Assembly: GCA_016793885.1 (NCBI GenBank)
Contig: JAEUHE010000031.1
Span: forward strand, 38,185 to 102,184
Source of the DNA: Verrucomicrobiales bacterium
Lineage (GTDB): Bacteria; Verrucomicrobiota; Verrucomicrobiia; Limisphaerales; UBA11320
DNA: 64,000 nucleotides
Direction of reading: 5' to 3'
Shown here: in pieces, positions 9,105-17,534 of the stretch
How positions within the stretch are numbered: position 1 is the stretch's first letter
Layout: every line of letters starts with the position of its first letter
Made by a program: the position numbers and the translations under genes
The notes under the pieces: model-generated
What the model was told of the DNA's origin: nothing
The model's input: only the letters and a program-made list of their open reading frames with translations
Databases searched by the model: none

Positions 9105-10598
9105 TTAGGAGCGACCCGTTTTGTGCCCGAGAAGCTCCAGGGTCTCCGCGGCGTAGAGACGATCGTCAAAAGGAACGACGGTGTCGCTGAACTCTTGGTA
9201 AGTTTCATGCCCCTTGCCGGCAATCAAGACCGTATCCCCCGGCTGGGCCATCCGAATCACCTCGTCAATCGCGCGGCGACGCTCGAGCTCCACATGATAC
9301 TGATCGTTGCGCACCGCGACCAATCCACGCTCGATCTGGGCTGCGATCTCCGCCGGAGGCTCCCGGCGCGGATTGTCGCTGGTAATGATCGTGTAATCGG
9401 CCAGACGCCCGGCCACCCTACCCATCTTGGGCCGCTTGGTCACATCGCGCGCGCCACCACACCCAAACACCAGCAAAACCCGCCCCCGCGTGATTTCTCG
9501 CAGCGTCGTGAGGACATTCTGCAGCGCATCGTCGGTGTGGGCGTAGTCCACATACACACCAAACGGCTGCCCACGATGAATCGCCTCGAGCCGGCCCGGA
9601 ACCGGCGGCAGAATGTTCAAGGCAGCTTGGATGTGCCGCACCGGAATCCCCAGCACCAACGCGGCACCAATGGCCGCCAAGGCGTTATAGACGTTGTGCC
9701 GGCCGATCAAGGGAAGCCGACACGCGAAGCTTTTATCCGCAGTCTCGACCAGGAATCGGGAGCCATCCCGCCCCAACTCCAGCTGAGTTGCCCGCAGCTC
9801 CGCGGACTTTTCCACCCCATAGGTCAGCCGCACGCTGACCTGTTTCGTCTGGGCCGCCAAACGAGCCCCATAATCGTCATCAATATTGATGATGCAGGCT
9901 GGAATCTTGTCGCTCTCCCAGTCCGGCGTGAACAACCGCGCCTTGGAAGCAAAATAACTCTCCATCGTCCCATGGTAATCCAAGTGATCCTGGGTCAAGT
10001 TCGTGAAAATGGCGACATCGTAACCGATACCCCACACCCGCTTTTGGTCCAGCGCGTGCGAACTCACCTCCATCACGCAGGCCTGACAATCCGCGCGCAC
10101 CATCTGGGCTAGCATTTGCTGAATATCCACCGACTCAGGGGTCGTCCGCTGGGCTGGTATTACCCGGTCTCCCACCTCATAACGCACGGTCCCCATCAGA
10201 CCGGTTTTCGATCCCGAAGCTTCCAAGATCGCTTTCACCATGAATGCCACCGTGGTCTTGCCGTTCGTGCCGGTAACGCCAACGAGCTTCATGCTCGAGC
10301 TCGGCCGACCATAAAAAGCCGCACTGGCCCGGGCCATCGCCTCACGGACATCGTCCACCCGAATCCGGGTGACTCGCGCCGGTGCCACGGCGTCATGATG
10401 GCAGAGCACCACCGGAGCACCCCGCTCCACGGCATCCGCCATAAACTCACCCCCATCGACGCGCTGCCCCGGCACCGCGACGAACAGAGTGCCGGGAGTC
10501 ACGCGACGCGAATCGTAGGCCATGGACGTGATCTCACGATCCACAGCGCCTTCCACACGGGCTCCCGGAAGGTGGGTGATTAGGTCTTTGACACGCAT
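9105..10598 (-). CDS. murE: UDP-N-acetylmuramoylalanyl-D-glutamate--2,6-diaminopimelate ligase
   Basis: Mur ligase that adds the third stem-peptide residue. The 497-residue product has the P-loop GVTGTNGKTTVAFMV (about residue 108), EVSSHALDQKRV (about 180), FTNLTQDHLDYHGTMESYF (about 200) and ITSDNPRREPP (about 405). The DNPR motif is the known signature of MurE enzymes that select meso-diaminopimelate, so the wall is expected to be of the mDAP type. It lies 23 bp after the ftsI stop. The ATG at 10598 gives the standard N-terminus. Confidence 0.96.
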   Translation of the reverse strand: MRVKDLITHLPGARVEGAVDREITSMAYDSRRVTPGTLFVAVPGQRVDGGEFMADAVERGAPVVLCHHDAVAPARVTRIRVDDVREAMARASAAFYGRPSSSMKLVGVTGTNGKTTVAFMVKAILEASGSKTGLMGTVRYEVGDRVIPAQRTTPESVDIQQMLAQMVRADCQACVMEVSSHALDQKRVWGIGYDVAIFTNLTQDHLDYHGTMESYFASKARLFTPDWESDKIPACIINIDDDYGARLAAQTKQVSVRLTYGVEKSAELRATQLELGRDGSRFLVETADKSFACRLPLIGRHNVYNALAAIGAALVLGIPVRHIQAALNILPPVPGRLEAIHRGQPFGVYVDYAHTDDALQNVLTTLREITRGRVLLVFGCGGARDVTKRPKMGRVAGRLADYTIITSDNPRREPPAEIAAQIERGLVAVRNDQYHVELERRRAIDEVIRMAQPGDTVLIAGKGHETYQEFSDTVVPFDDRLYAAETLELLGHKTGRS

Positions 10599-10621
10599 GT
10601 CACGAATAGGGAATCGGCCGG

Positions 10622-12571
10622 TTAGGGAATATTGGCTGGACGCACCGAACCTCCCACCTGGGCTGCTGGGAAACTTCGGACCATCGCAGGCACCGGCACG
10701 CGGGAATCCTCGGTCGGAACCGAAAGACTGCCGCGATCGGGCGGGATCTTCAAATAATGGGAGGCCTGCTCGGCAACCTTGCGGAATACCGGGGCGGCAA
10801 CCTGGCCGCCGTAAACACCTGACTGCGGGTCATCCACGACAATGGAGATGCAGAGCTCAGGATCGTCCGCCGGGAAAAAGCCGATGAACGAGGAGTAGTA
10901 GCGTTTATCGTAGCGAGCCGTGGTGCTGTTCCACTTCCATGCAGTGCCCGTCTTGCCCGCCACGTAGTAGTTGTCCAACATCGCCTTGATTCCGGTGCCA
11001 TTGGTGCTCGCCACCGTTTTCATGGCCTGGACCACCTGTTTGGCCACAGCCGGAGACATCACCTCGCGCACTTTTTGCGGGGAGTACTCCACCACCGTCC
11101 TGCCTTCATTGTCCACCAGCCGCTTGACCACATGCGGCTGCATGAGCACGCCCTGGTTGGCGACAGCGGCGACCGCCATCACCATCTGCAACGGAGTGGC
11201 TCCGATCTCATACCCGATGGGAATGCGCGTGAGCGAAGTCTTATGCCAATACTTGGGATCGCGCAACCGGCCCATCACCTCGCCCGGCAGCTCAATTCCG
11301 GATCGGCTCCCAAAACCGAACGCCCGCACATACCGATGAAAGTTGGTCTCCGACATGCGCAGGGCCATCTTCGCAATGCCGATGTTCGATGACTTCGCAA
11401 AGACCGTTTCCAGCGGAAGACTCCCGTAATGCTCATGGTCCGTGAGCACCAATCCTCCATAGCGCCAGGAGCCGTGCTCGCAGTCAAAGTAGTCGGTCAG
11501 CCGAGCAACCTTCTCGTTGAGCGCCGCGGAGAGCGAAACGATCTTGAAGGTCGATCCGGGCTCGTAGAAATCCGCGATGATCCGGTTCCGCCGATGCTGC
11601 ACCGTCGAGGCGGAGAGGTCGTTCGGATCGAACGTGCGACTGTTCGCCATGGCCAGGATATCCCCTGTCCGGGGACGAACGATGATCCCCATGGCGTTCT
11701 CCGGGCGGAACTTCGCCGCCGCCTCAGCCAGCTCGGCTTCCAATATCTTCTGCAGCACCAGATCCACCGTCAGCACCACGTTCAAGCCCGCAACGGGCTC
11801 GGCGTCCTGACCGCGAAATCGAACGAGCTCACGGTTGCTTCGGTCCCTCTCGGTGACCCGGATTCCACGCACTCCGGAAAGCTGCTTGTTGAAGCTGGCT
11901 TCAATGCCTTCGACTCCGAACAACTCCCGAACCCAGGTGTCATGGAGAGTGTAGTTGGTAATCCCGACCACGCCGACCACATGCGAGGCGAGCTGACCGT
12001 TGGGATAGATGCGGCGCTGGGAGTCGATGCCAAAAATGGCCCGTTGCCGGAGTGTGTTCCAAAATCGACGCTCGCGCTTGGGCAGGACGGCCTCGTCGCC
12101 TTCGAAGCGAACCTGGGCCATCGCCTGGGTAACTTGCGTCCACTGGTCCAGAGTCGCCTCAAACCTCAGGTCCACAAACTGGTTGGTCCGCACTACCCCG
12201 TTCGTGTCGACGCGGGTGGTGATCTTGAGCCGGTCTGCCAATTCCGTTTCCGACCTTCCCAGAATGGGAGCCAGCGCGCGGGCCACATCCCATTGCCGAT
12301 TGCGTATCAGTGACGGGTCCGCGCAGAGACGCTTCACCGGATGGCTCGTCGCCAGCGGATTTCCGTTGGCATCCCGAATATCCCCGCGCCAAGGCTCCCG
12401 AACGGTTGCGTCGTGGGTGAGTGACTCCGCCAGCGCCCGCAGCTCCTCATGACGTTGGACCTGCAGCACGTACAGACGTCCACCCAATGCCATGAGTGCC
12501 AGCACGAGGCAGGAGGTCAGCCCAAAGAGCCAGCGGAGCTGGTTGGGACGAAATAAGGCTTGCGAGGCCAT
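10622..12571 (-). CDS. ftsI: Septal peptidoglycan transpeptidase (penicillin-binding protein 2/3, FtsI)
   Basis: Class B penicillin-binding protein that crosslinks septal peptidoglycan in the periplasm. With the start at 12571 the product has 649 residues: a basic N-terminus, one membrane segment (about 12-34), a non-penicillin-binding dimerisation region, and a transpeptidase domain with the active-site motif STFK (about residue 338), SSN (about 392) and KTGT (about 538). The open frame reaches 12640, but that would overlap ftsL by about 50 bp and add a basic stretch with no family match, so I prefer the ATG at 12571, 17 bp after the ftsL stop. FtsI rather than the elongation PBP2 is inferred from the dcw position. 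Confidence 0.94.
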   Translation of the reverse strand: MASQALFRPNQLRWLFGLTSCLVLALMALGGRLYVLQVQRHEELRALAESLTHDATVREPWRGDIRDANGNPLATSHPVKRLCADPSLIRNRQWDVARALAPILGRSETELADRLKITTRVDTNGVVRTNQFVDLRFEATLDQWTQVTQAMAQVRFEGDEAVLPKRERRFWNTLRQRAIFGIDSQRRIYPNGQLASHVVGVVGITNYTLHDTWVRELFGVEGIEASFNKQLSGVRGIRVTERDRSNRELVRFRGQDAEPVAGLNVVLTVDLVLQKILEAELAEAAAKFRPENAMGIIVRPRTGDILAMANSRTFDPNDLSASTVQHRRNRIIADFYEPGSTFKIVSLSAALNEKVARLTDYFDCEHGSWRYGGLVLTDHEHYGSLPLETVFAKSSNIGIAKMALRMSETNFHRYVRAFGFGSRSGIELPGEVMGRLRDPKYWHKTSLTRIPIGYEIGATPLQMVMAVAAVANQGVLMQPHVVKRLVDNEGRTVVEYSPQKVREVMSPAVAKQVVQAMKTVASTNGTGIKAMLDNYYVAGKTGTAWKWNSTTARYDKRYYSSFIGFFPADDPELCISIVVDDPQSGVYGGQVAAPVFRKVAEQASHYLKIPPDRGSLSVPTEDSRVPVPAMVRSFPAAQVGGSVRPANIP

Positions 12572-12588
12572 GGGATGTTTTAAGTCGA

Positions 12589-12969
12589 CTAGTCGGCCGA
12601 CGCAGGACGGCTGGCGAGCGGGAGAGATCGTTCGTCCCACCAGGCCTCGCCGGAGGGAGGTGGCTCCGGGAGCCGCACCAATTGAGCGGGCACGGCAGGC
12701 ACTAAGTTAACTCGGAGCTGACGAACTCGCTCCTGCAGGCGGTACGGCAACTGCAGGTCGGCCAGCTGCCCCTGGAGGACCCGGTTGTCACGCCGCAACA
12801 AATCCAGTCTGGCCTCCATCTGACGCTGAATGGTATCCAGCTCGTGCAGCTTGCGCTGCTGCCACACGTAGCCGACCGCTGCGCCGCCGAAAAAAAAGCA
12901 CAGAAACAGCGCCTTGAGCGCGGGCACCAGGCGAACGGCGGCCGACTGCGATTTTCGATTGCGTTTCAT
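12589..12969 (-). CDS. ftsL: FtsL-like cell division protein
   Basis: Small bitopic protein (126 residues): a basic cytoplasmic start, one membrane segment (about 13-36), then a coiled-coil region (about 40-85) with heptad-like Leu/Arg spacing (QRQMEARLDLLRRDNRVLQG), and a Pro-rich tail. This layout and its place between rsmH and ftsI are those of FtsL, which with FtsB/DivIC and FtsQ activates FtsW-FtsI. Sequence conservation of FtsL is always low, so the call rests on topology and context. The ATG overlaps the rsmH stop (ATGA). Confidence 0.75.
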   Translation of the reverse strand: MKRNRKSQSAAVRLVPALKALFLCFFFGGAAVGYVWQQRKLHELDTIQRQMEARLDLLRRDNRVLQGQLADLQLPYRLQERVRQLRVNLVPAVPAQLVRLPEPPPSGEAWWDERSLPLASRPASAD

Positions 12970-13898
12970 GCCAACTTTTCCAGAACCCTCAGCTGAGCGC
13001 TACGCGCCCGCGGGTTCGACTGAATCTCTTCGTCCCCCGGCAAAATTGCTTTCCGCTGAAGCCAGCGGAGCTCGGGCTTCTTTGGGCGACGCAGCTCGGG
13101 GATGTCCACCGTTCCGTCGAAATCGTAGTCTCTGGACCGCTCGTTTCCGAAGTCCTTCACCGCCCGATCCTCCAGCGAATGAAAGGTGATCACCGCGAGC
13201 CGTCCACCGGGTTTTAGAACTGAGCAGGCTGCCGCCAGTCCGCTTGAGAGGGAGCGGCCTTCATCATTGACTGCGCACCGCAACGCCTGAAACACCCGCG
13301 TTGCCGGATGGGCTTTCCGCCCACCCCGAGGACAGACCCGCTCGACCAAAGCCGCGAGCTGTCCCGTGGTGCGAAACGGGTGAGTCCGACGCTCTGCCAC
13401 AATGGCCTGAGCGATCCGACGCGATGCCCGTTCTTCACCCAGCTTCCAAAACAGGTCAGCCAACGCACGTTCGTCCGAATGGTTGACCAACTGCTCGGCG
13501 GTCAGCGACTGACGCTGATCAAACCGCATGTCGAGAGGACCATCGCGAAGGAAGCTGAACCCTCGCTCCGGCGTGTCCAACTGGGGGGAACTCACCCCGA
13601 GATCCAATAAAACCCCATCACAGCTCGACCTGCCCAACCCATCTGCCATCTCCGCGAAATTCGCCTGCCTGAACTCCACCCGACCCTCAAAGCGCGCCAA
13701 TCTTATCCTGGCTGCGTCGATGGCGGCCGCATCCCGATCCAATCCGTAAAGACGCCCGTCTGGTCCGCAGCGTTCCAGAATCGCCTCCGCGTGCCCTGCC
13801 CGACCCAAAGTCCCATCCACCCAGCACCCTCCGGGCCCCACCGCCAGCGCGGTGAGCACCTCTTCCAGCAACACCGGCCGATGTCCCGAAGCCTCCAC
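12966..13898 (-). CDS. rsmH: 16S rRNA (cytosine(1402)-N(4))-methyltransferase
   Basis: SAM-dependent methyltransferase for C1402 of 16S rRNA. The conserved region begins GHRPVLLEEVL and contains the SAM loop WVDGTLGRAGHAEAIL, the block DGVLLDLGVSSPQLDTPERG and the RsmH-specific end region ITFHSLEDRAVKDF. The open frame extends to 14075, but the upstream 59 codons overlap the preceding gene in another frame and look like out-of-frame Arg-rich sequence. I choose the GTG at 13898, five codons before GHRPVLL and 16 bp after the upstream stop. This gives 310 residues, normal for the family. It overlaps ftsL by 4 bp. Confidence 0.93.
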   Translation of the reverse strand: MEASGHRPVLLEEVLTALAVGPGGCWVDGTLGRAGHAEAILERCGPDGRLYGLDRDAAAIDAARIRLARFEGRVEFRQANFAEMADGLGRSSCDGVLLDLGVSSPQLDTPERGFSFLRDGPLDMRFDQRQSLTAEQLVNHSDERALADLFWKLGEERASRRIAQAIVAERRTHPFRTTGQLAALVERVCPRGGRKAHPATRVFQALRCAVNDEGRSLSSGLAAACSVLKPGGRLAVITFHSLEDRAVKDFGNERSRDYDFDGTVDIPELRRPKKPELRWLQRKAILPGDEEIQSNPRARSAQLRVLEKLA

Positions 13899-13914
13899 CC
13901 TTGCGTCGCTTTGC

Positions 13915-14511
13915 TCAGGGCGGATTTGCCGATCCGAAGATCCGCGCGGTGAAGCGGCTCCAACGAGAGGGCTCCGGCTCGACCGCCTCCAACCCGGGAG
14001 AAGATCCCGTCGCAGCCCGCTTCGGCGCGGGACCCACCAGAGGCCTCGCCGGCACCAGCTCGAGATCCGAGTCACTCAGGTCATTGCGAACTACTTTGAC
14101 AAATTCGAGCGATAACTGACCTTTGGAGTCGGCACGCAACGTGGCCCGCGGAGCTGTCCGACCACTGAGCCACCGCGAACGCTGAACCGGCACGCCGACG
14201 TCCGACGACCCCTGCCCAGAAACTCCGGAACGACTCGAGGAATTCACCAGCATCTCATCCTGTTGTTCCTGCATGACCTTGCCTTTCTCTTGGGAGGATC
14301 GCCCACCCCGAGGCAACCCCAACTCACGCACCACCACACTCCGCGCGCAGCCCGCGCCGCTTCCAATCGGTTCCTCCCGGTTCGGAACCGGCCGCAGGCT
14401 GCTGCGGGAAAAATCAGGCATCAGATTGTCCTGGGTCAGCTGATAAGCCGTGTTGAGATCCCCTTCTCCACGAAGCGACCTCGCCAAGGACAACATCTTG
14501 ATCAAACTCAT
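13915..14511 (-). CDS. Unrecognised dcw-cluster protein between mraZ and rsmH
   Basis: A 198-residue hydrophilic protein I do not recognise. It starts MSLIKMLSLARSLRGEGD, has no signal peptide or membrane segment, is rich in Ser, Arg, Gly and Pro, and has a stretch QLSLEFVKVVRNDLSDSDLE (about residue 130-150) that looks like the only folded core, then a low-complexity Pro/Glu tail ending SRWSRFTARIFGSANPP. It lies 5 bp after mraZ and 16 bp before rsmH on the same strand, so it should be co-transcribed with them. The tight packing supports a real gene; the product could be a cytoplasmic partner of division or MraZ control, but nothing in the sequence proves this. Confidence 0.7.
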   Translation of the reverse strand: MSLIKMLSLARSLRGEGDLNTAYQLTQDNLMPDFSRSSLRPVPNREEPIGSGAGCARSVVVRELGLPRGGRSSQEKGKVMQEQQDEMLVNSSSRSGVSGQGSSDVGVPVQRSRWLSGRTAPRATLRADSKGQLSLEFVKVVRNDLSDSDLELVPARPLVGPAPKRAATGSSPGLEAVEPEPSRWSRFTARIFGSANPP

Positions 14512-14516
14512 GGCCG

Positions 14517-14990
14517 TCAGATCAGCTTGCGGAAAGCCGTGGACGCCACCACCCGCACCGCCGCACGCGTCGCGTCATACCGCTCCGGATTCCAAATCTG
14601 AAATCGATCCCACATCCCACTCATGACCGCGTTGCCGTTTGCCTTCACCCCGATCCGCTCAGCCATCCAGTCCGGCAGCGCAATCCGCCCCACCGAGTCC
14701 AGGGACGCCATGGCTGCGTTGGCTGCCATGTCCGCCCGGATCGCCTCCGCTTCCGACCCGCCATAAGGGAGAGAGTTCAGCTTCGCGATAAAGTCGTCCG
14801 CAACCTCTGGAGGCATCACCATCACACAGGAATCCGGTTGGTCATTGTGGGGCCAAAGAATCAAGGTGAACTCCGCCGACTTCTGATCCTTATCCCGCCA
14901 CTCCGAAGGCACCTGCACACGACGCTTCTCATCCACTTTATGACGAAAAGTGGAGACATACCGGTTCCGCCTGACTGCGCCTTCGGTCAT
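14517..14990 (-). CDS. mraZ: Transcriptional regulator MraZ
   Basis: First gene of the dcw cluster; MraZ proteins are DNA-binding repressors of this operon that form rings of AbrB/SpoVT-like domains. The core YVSTFRHKVDEKRRVQVPSEWR-type region opens the first domain, and the second is seen around GRIALPDWMAERIGV followed by NAVMSGMWDRFQIWNPE, where family members have a (F/L)xG...(E/D)xW pattern. The frame also allows an ATG at 15017 (166 residues), but that start would lie inside a putative MraZ box. The ATG at 14990 gives 157 residues, nearer to the usual 143-152. The choice between the two starts is uncertain; the family call is good. Confidence 0.9.
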   Translation of the reverse strand: MTEGAVRRNRYVSTFRHKVDEKRRVQVPSEWRDKDQKSAEFTLILWPHNDQPDSCVMVMPPEVADDFIAKLNSLPYGGSEAEAIRADMAANAAMASLDSVGRIALPDWMAERIGVKANGNAVMSGMWDRFQIWNPERYDATRAAVRVVASTAFRKLI

Positions 14991-15012
14991 TCTTGCCGGG
15001 GACAACCTAAAC

Positions 15013-15056
15013 CCCATTTCGCCCCACAGCGATTAACTTTTACCACACCTTACCCA
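15013..15056 (-). promoter_or_regulatory. Putative MraZ operator boxes
   Basis: On the minus strand TGGG occurs at 15053-15056, 15023-15026 and 15013-15016, with a weaker GTGG at 15043-15046. All are in register with a 10-bp step, and the last two give TGGG-N6-TGGG. Published MraZ sites in other bacteria are short TGGG/GTGGG direct repeats with a 10-bp period just upstream of mraZ. The match is by eye and based on short words, so it is tentative, but phase, strand and position all fit autoregulation. Confidence 0.45.
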
Positions 15057-15414
15057 TCTTTGGTCAACCTATTAATTGGCCAAAATTGTCACCAAGTTAT
15101 TCACAGCCCGGGGAATATTTTAATGAACGACGTAAAATCGGAATACTATTAACGTTATAGCTTCACCAATAAGGCTCAGATTTGCGGATGAACGCCTATG
15201 CTCACTGGTAGGATCAGGACAAAGCGTGACAAAGTTGCTCACCCCCACTCCGGCTCTGACCTCGGCGACGTTCCCCCACTCCGGCTGGGAAGTCGGGAGA
15301 AGAACCAATGCTCGAGAGCCTGAGGGAACCTGATCCCCCCACCCGGGGGGGTTCACCTGAAAATTCCAGCCCTTGGGCTTTTCAAAGAGGGCGCAGTCGA
15401 GGAAGCATACCCAC
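15018..15414. other. Divergent intergenic region between mraZ and queA
   Basis: About 400 bp separate the two divergent genes, so it must carry promoters in both directions. The part near mraZ (15030-15180) is AT-rich compared with the surroundings. Close to queA there is a strong hairpin at 15326-15354 (cccccc paired with gggggg, flanked by gaac and gttc) in the untranslated leader. I could not fix -10/-35 boxes with confidence, and I see no preQ1 riboswitch pattern. No coding frame here looks real. Confidence 0.5.
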
Positions 15415-16491
15415 GTGCGGACGGCCGACTTTGACTATCCATTGCCTGAATCGCTCATCGCCCAAGCTCCGCTGGAGCGACGCGATGATTCTCGACTGTT
15501 GGTCCTGGATCGAAGCCGGCCCGAACTCGAGCACCGCCACTTTCGCGACCTGGTCGAACTCCTGCCGAGCCCTGCCCTCCTTGTTTTCAATGACTCGAGG
15601 GTCATCCGCGCTCGCTTGCGGGCACAAAACTCCCAGAGTAGCGGGCTTTTTGAAGTATTGTTGCTGGAGCAGAACCAAACCAACGACTGGTGGGCGATGG
15701 TGCGTCCGGGCAAACGGGCCAAAATCGGCGGGAGCTTGATCCTCCGCCATCCAGCTCGCGGGAACACCGGCATCGTGGCCCGCGTCACCGAGATCAACGA
15801 CGAAGGACATCGCCGACTCCTCTTCAGCGGAACTCGCGATCTGCTGGCCGAACTCGAGGAACTGGGCGAGCTTCCACTCCCCCCCTACATCGAACGGCCC
15901 GCTGGATCGCGCGACCCGCGGGATGATGCACGTTACCAAACGATCTATGCCGGCCAGCCTGGATCGATCGCTGCGCCCACGGCGGGCTTGCACTTCACCC
16001 AAGAATTATTGGCAGCACTGGAAGCGCGGGGAGTGAAACTAGCTCGCACCACATTGCACGTCGGCGCTGGCACGTTCGCTCCCGTAAAGTCCGAGCGCAT
16101 ATCGGACCATCACATGCACAGCGAGTGCTACACACTCGACGCCATCAACGCGGAAAAAATCAATCAAGCCCGTCAGACAGGAACACCCATTATCGCGGTG
16201 GGAACCACAACGCTGCGAGTTCTGGAAAGCATCGCCAGACTCAATCCCCATGGCATCGCGGCCACCCAGGGAAAGACGGACATCTTCATCTATCCGCCGG
16301 CCGAGTTTCTGGTGGTCACCTCGCTCATCACCAACTTTCACCTACCGCAATCAACGCTCCTCATGCTGGTCAGCGCCTTCGCCGCCCCGGGTCGAACCGA
16401 AGGCCGGGAGAAAATCTTGAACGCCTACGGTGAAGCCATCGAAAAGCGCTACCGCTTTTTCAGCTACGGGGACGCCATGTGGATCCGATGA
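15415..16491 (+). CDS. queA: S-adenosylmethionine:tRNA ribosyltransferase-isomerase
   Basis: Transfers and isomerises the ribosyl part of SAM onto preQ1-tRNA to make epoxyqueuosine. The open frame reaches upstream to 15373, but I start at the GTG at 15415: the product then begins VRTADFDYPLPESLIAQAP as QueA proteins do, a GAGGA ribosome-binding site lies 9-10 bp upstream, and the length of 358 residues matches the E. coli enzyme (356). Family blocks include LLVFNDSRVIRARL, PLPPYIERPAG, DARYQTIYAGQPGSIAAPTAGLHFT-type sequence around residue 165-190, and FLVVTSLITNFHLPQSTLLML near the end. It overlaps the next gene by 4 bp. Confidence 0.96.
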   Translation: MRTADFDYPLPESLIAQAPLERRDDSRLLVLDRSRPELEHRHFRDLVELLPSPALLVFNDSRVIRARLRAQNSQSSGLFEVLLLEQNQTNDWWAMVRPGKRAKIGGSLILRHPARGNTGIVARVTEINDEGHRRLLFSGTRDLLAELEELGELPLPPYIERPAGSRDPRDDARYQTIYAGQPGSIAAPTAGLHFTQELLAALEARGVKLARTTLHVGAGTFAPVKSERISDHHMHSECYTLDAINAEKINQARQTGTPIIAVGTTTLRVLESIARLNPHGIAATQGKTDIFIYPPAEFLVVTSLITNFHLPQSTLLMLVSAFAAPGRTEGREKILNAYGEAIEKRYRFFSYGDAMWIR

Positions 16492-17276
16492 GGAAACGCC
16501 CGCTCAACTCAGGAACAGCCCGGCCGTGGGTGTCCCTCAACATGGCGATGACCGCCGATGGAAAGATCGCCACCGAGAATCGCCAGGTCGCCTCATTCGG
16601 AAGCCGCGCCGACCACGACCAACTCTACCAGCTCCGCGCGCGCGCCGATGCGGTGATGACCGGCGCGGGCACGATCCGCCAGCAGAACGCGGATCTGAAC
16701 AGCGGTGGGCCACGCTATCAGCGATTGCGGCGTCAGAACCACCTTCAACCCGAGAACCTACGCGTCGTGGTGAGCGGCTCCGCGCAACTCGATCTCGGGT
16801 CGAGGCTATTTCACGAATCCGGTGGCCCCATCATTCTGCTCACCACCACCCAAACACCCGCACGCCGTTTGAATCTGCTGAGAAAGGCGAACGTGCAGGT
16901 GGGACAGTTTGGCGACCGAGAAGTGGATCTCAACGCAGCGTTGATCTGGCTGCGCGAACACTGGCAAGTGCACCGCCTGCACTGCGAAGGTGGCGGTGAA
17001 CTGAACGACGCCATGTTCCGAGCCGACTTGGTGGATGAGCTCTACCTCACGGTCTGCCCGCTGATTTTTGGCGGCAAGCTGGCTCCCACCATCGCGGACG
17101 GCAAAGGTTTCGAGCGACTGGCGGAAGCGACGCAACTGGAGTTTGTCTCCGTTCGACAGGAAGGCTTGGAACTGTTTCTGAAACTCCGCAGATCCGCCAA
17201 GACTTGGAAGGAAGACCCTCATCACCCTGAGAGGGAGTGCGAACTCGTGCTCAAGAATGTCACGATACCTTCTTAA
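16488..17276 (+). CDS. RibD C-terminal-like / dihydrofolate-reductase-fold reductase
   Basis: A 262-residue protein of the RibD-C (pyrimidine reductase) superfamily. Diagnostic parts are SLNMAMTADGKIAT at the start, RARADAVMTGAGTIRQQNADL (NADPH-side loop, about residue 50-70), HCEGGGELNDAMFRADLVDE (about 170-190) and YLTVCPLIFGG. There is no N-terminal deaminase domain, so it is not a full RibD. It may reduce a pyrimidine or pterin intermediate, or act in another pathway. Start: ATG at 16488 overlaps the queA stop in ATGA; an in-frame ATG at 16479 is also possible. Coupling to queA does not by itself prove a role in queuosine synthesis. Confidence 0.85.
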   Translation: MRKRPLNSGTARPWVSLNMAMTADGKIATENRQVASFGSRADHDQLYQLRARADAVMTGAGTIRQQNADLNSGGPRYQRLRRQNHLQPENLRVVVSGSAQLDLGSRLFHESGGPIILLTTTQTPARRLNLLRKANVQVGQFGDREVDLNAALIWLREHWQVHRLHCEGGGELNDAMFRADLVDELYLTVCPLIFGGKLAPTIADGKGFERLAEATQLEFVSVRQEGLELFLKLRRSAKTWKEDPHHPERECELVLKNVTIPS

Positions 17277-17305
17277 TCCGTGTCATCCGTGAAATCCGTG
17301 GTTCA
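17276..17305 (+). repeat. 9-bp-phased intergenic element, copy A
   Basis: Three consecutive 9-mers: atccgtgtc, atccgtgaa, atccgtggt, then tca. The element starts on the last base of the preceding stop codon. The same 27 bases recur at 41165-41191. It sits in the convergent gap after the RibD-C-like gene. Confidence 0.8.
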
Positions 17306-17402
17306 TCCATTCCCGGATTTAGGTTTAGCTTGGTTTGCGGGCAACCCATTCCCGGTTCCAGGGTAAAGTCGCTCGGCCCGACCCGGGCAAGTTCCTCTTC
17401 AG

Positions 17403-17429
17403 ATCCGTGTGGTCCGCGTCGTCCGTGGG
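17403..17429 (+). repeat. 9-bp-phased intergenic element, copy B
   Basis: Three 9-mers atccgtgtg, gtccgcgtc, gtccgtggg, a diverged relative of copy A 98 bp upstream in the same convergent gap. The rest of the gap 17306-17534 has no gene I can support. Confidence 0.6.
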
Positions 17430-17534
17430 CAATAGGTCCCCGCTCCGATTTCCGATGGCCCGTTATCGAACGTTTACGTAGCCTCCCCGCACGCAGTGCC
17501 TTCTCGCAGCAAACACCGCCGGCGCTGTTTGCTG

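Noticed and set aside
9036..10112. 358-codon open frame antisense to murE
   Set aside because: Shadow of murE; no recognisable protein features.
13899..14075. N-terminal extension of the rsmH frame
   Set aside because: The 59 extra codons overlap the upstream gene in another frame, encode Arg/Ser-rich sequence with no family match, and the GTG at 13898 gives the normal RsmH start and length.
15018..15414. preQ1 riboswitch before queA
   Set aside because: No aptamer-like pseudoknot pattern seen; only a GC hairpin at 15326-15354 that lacks the conserved loop bases.
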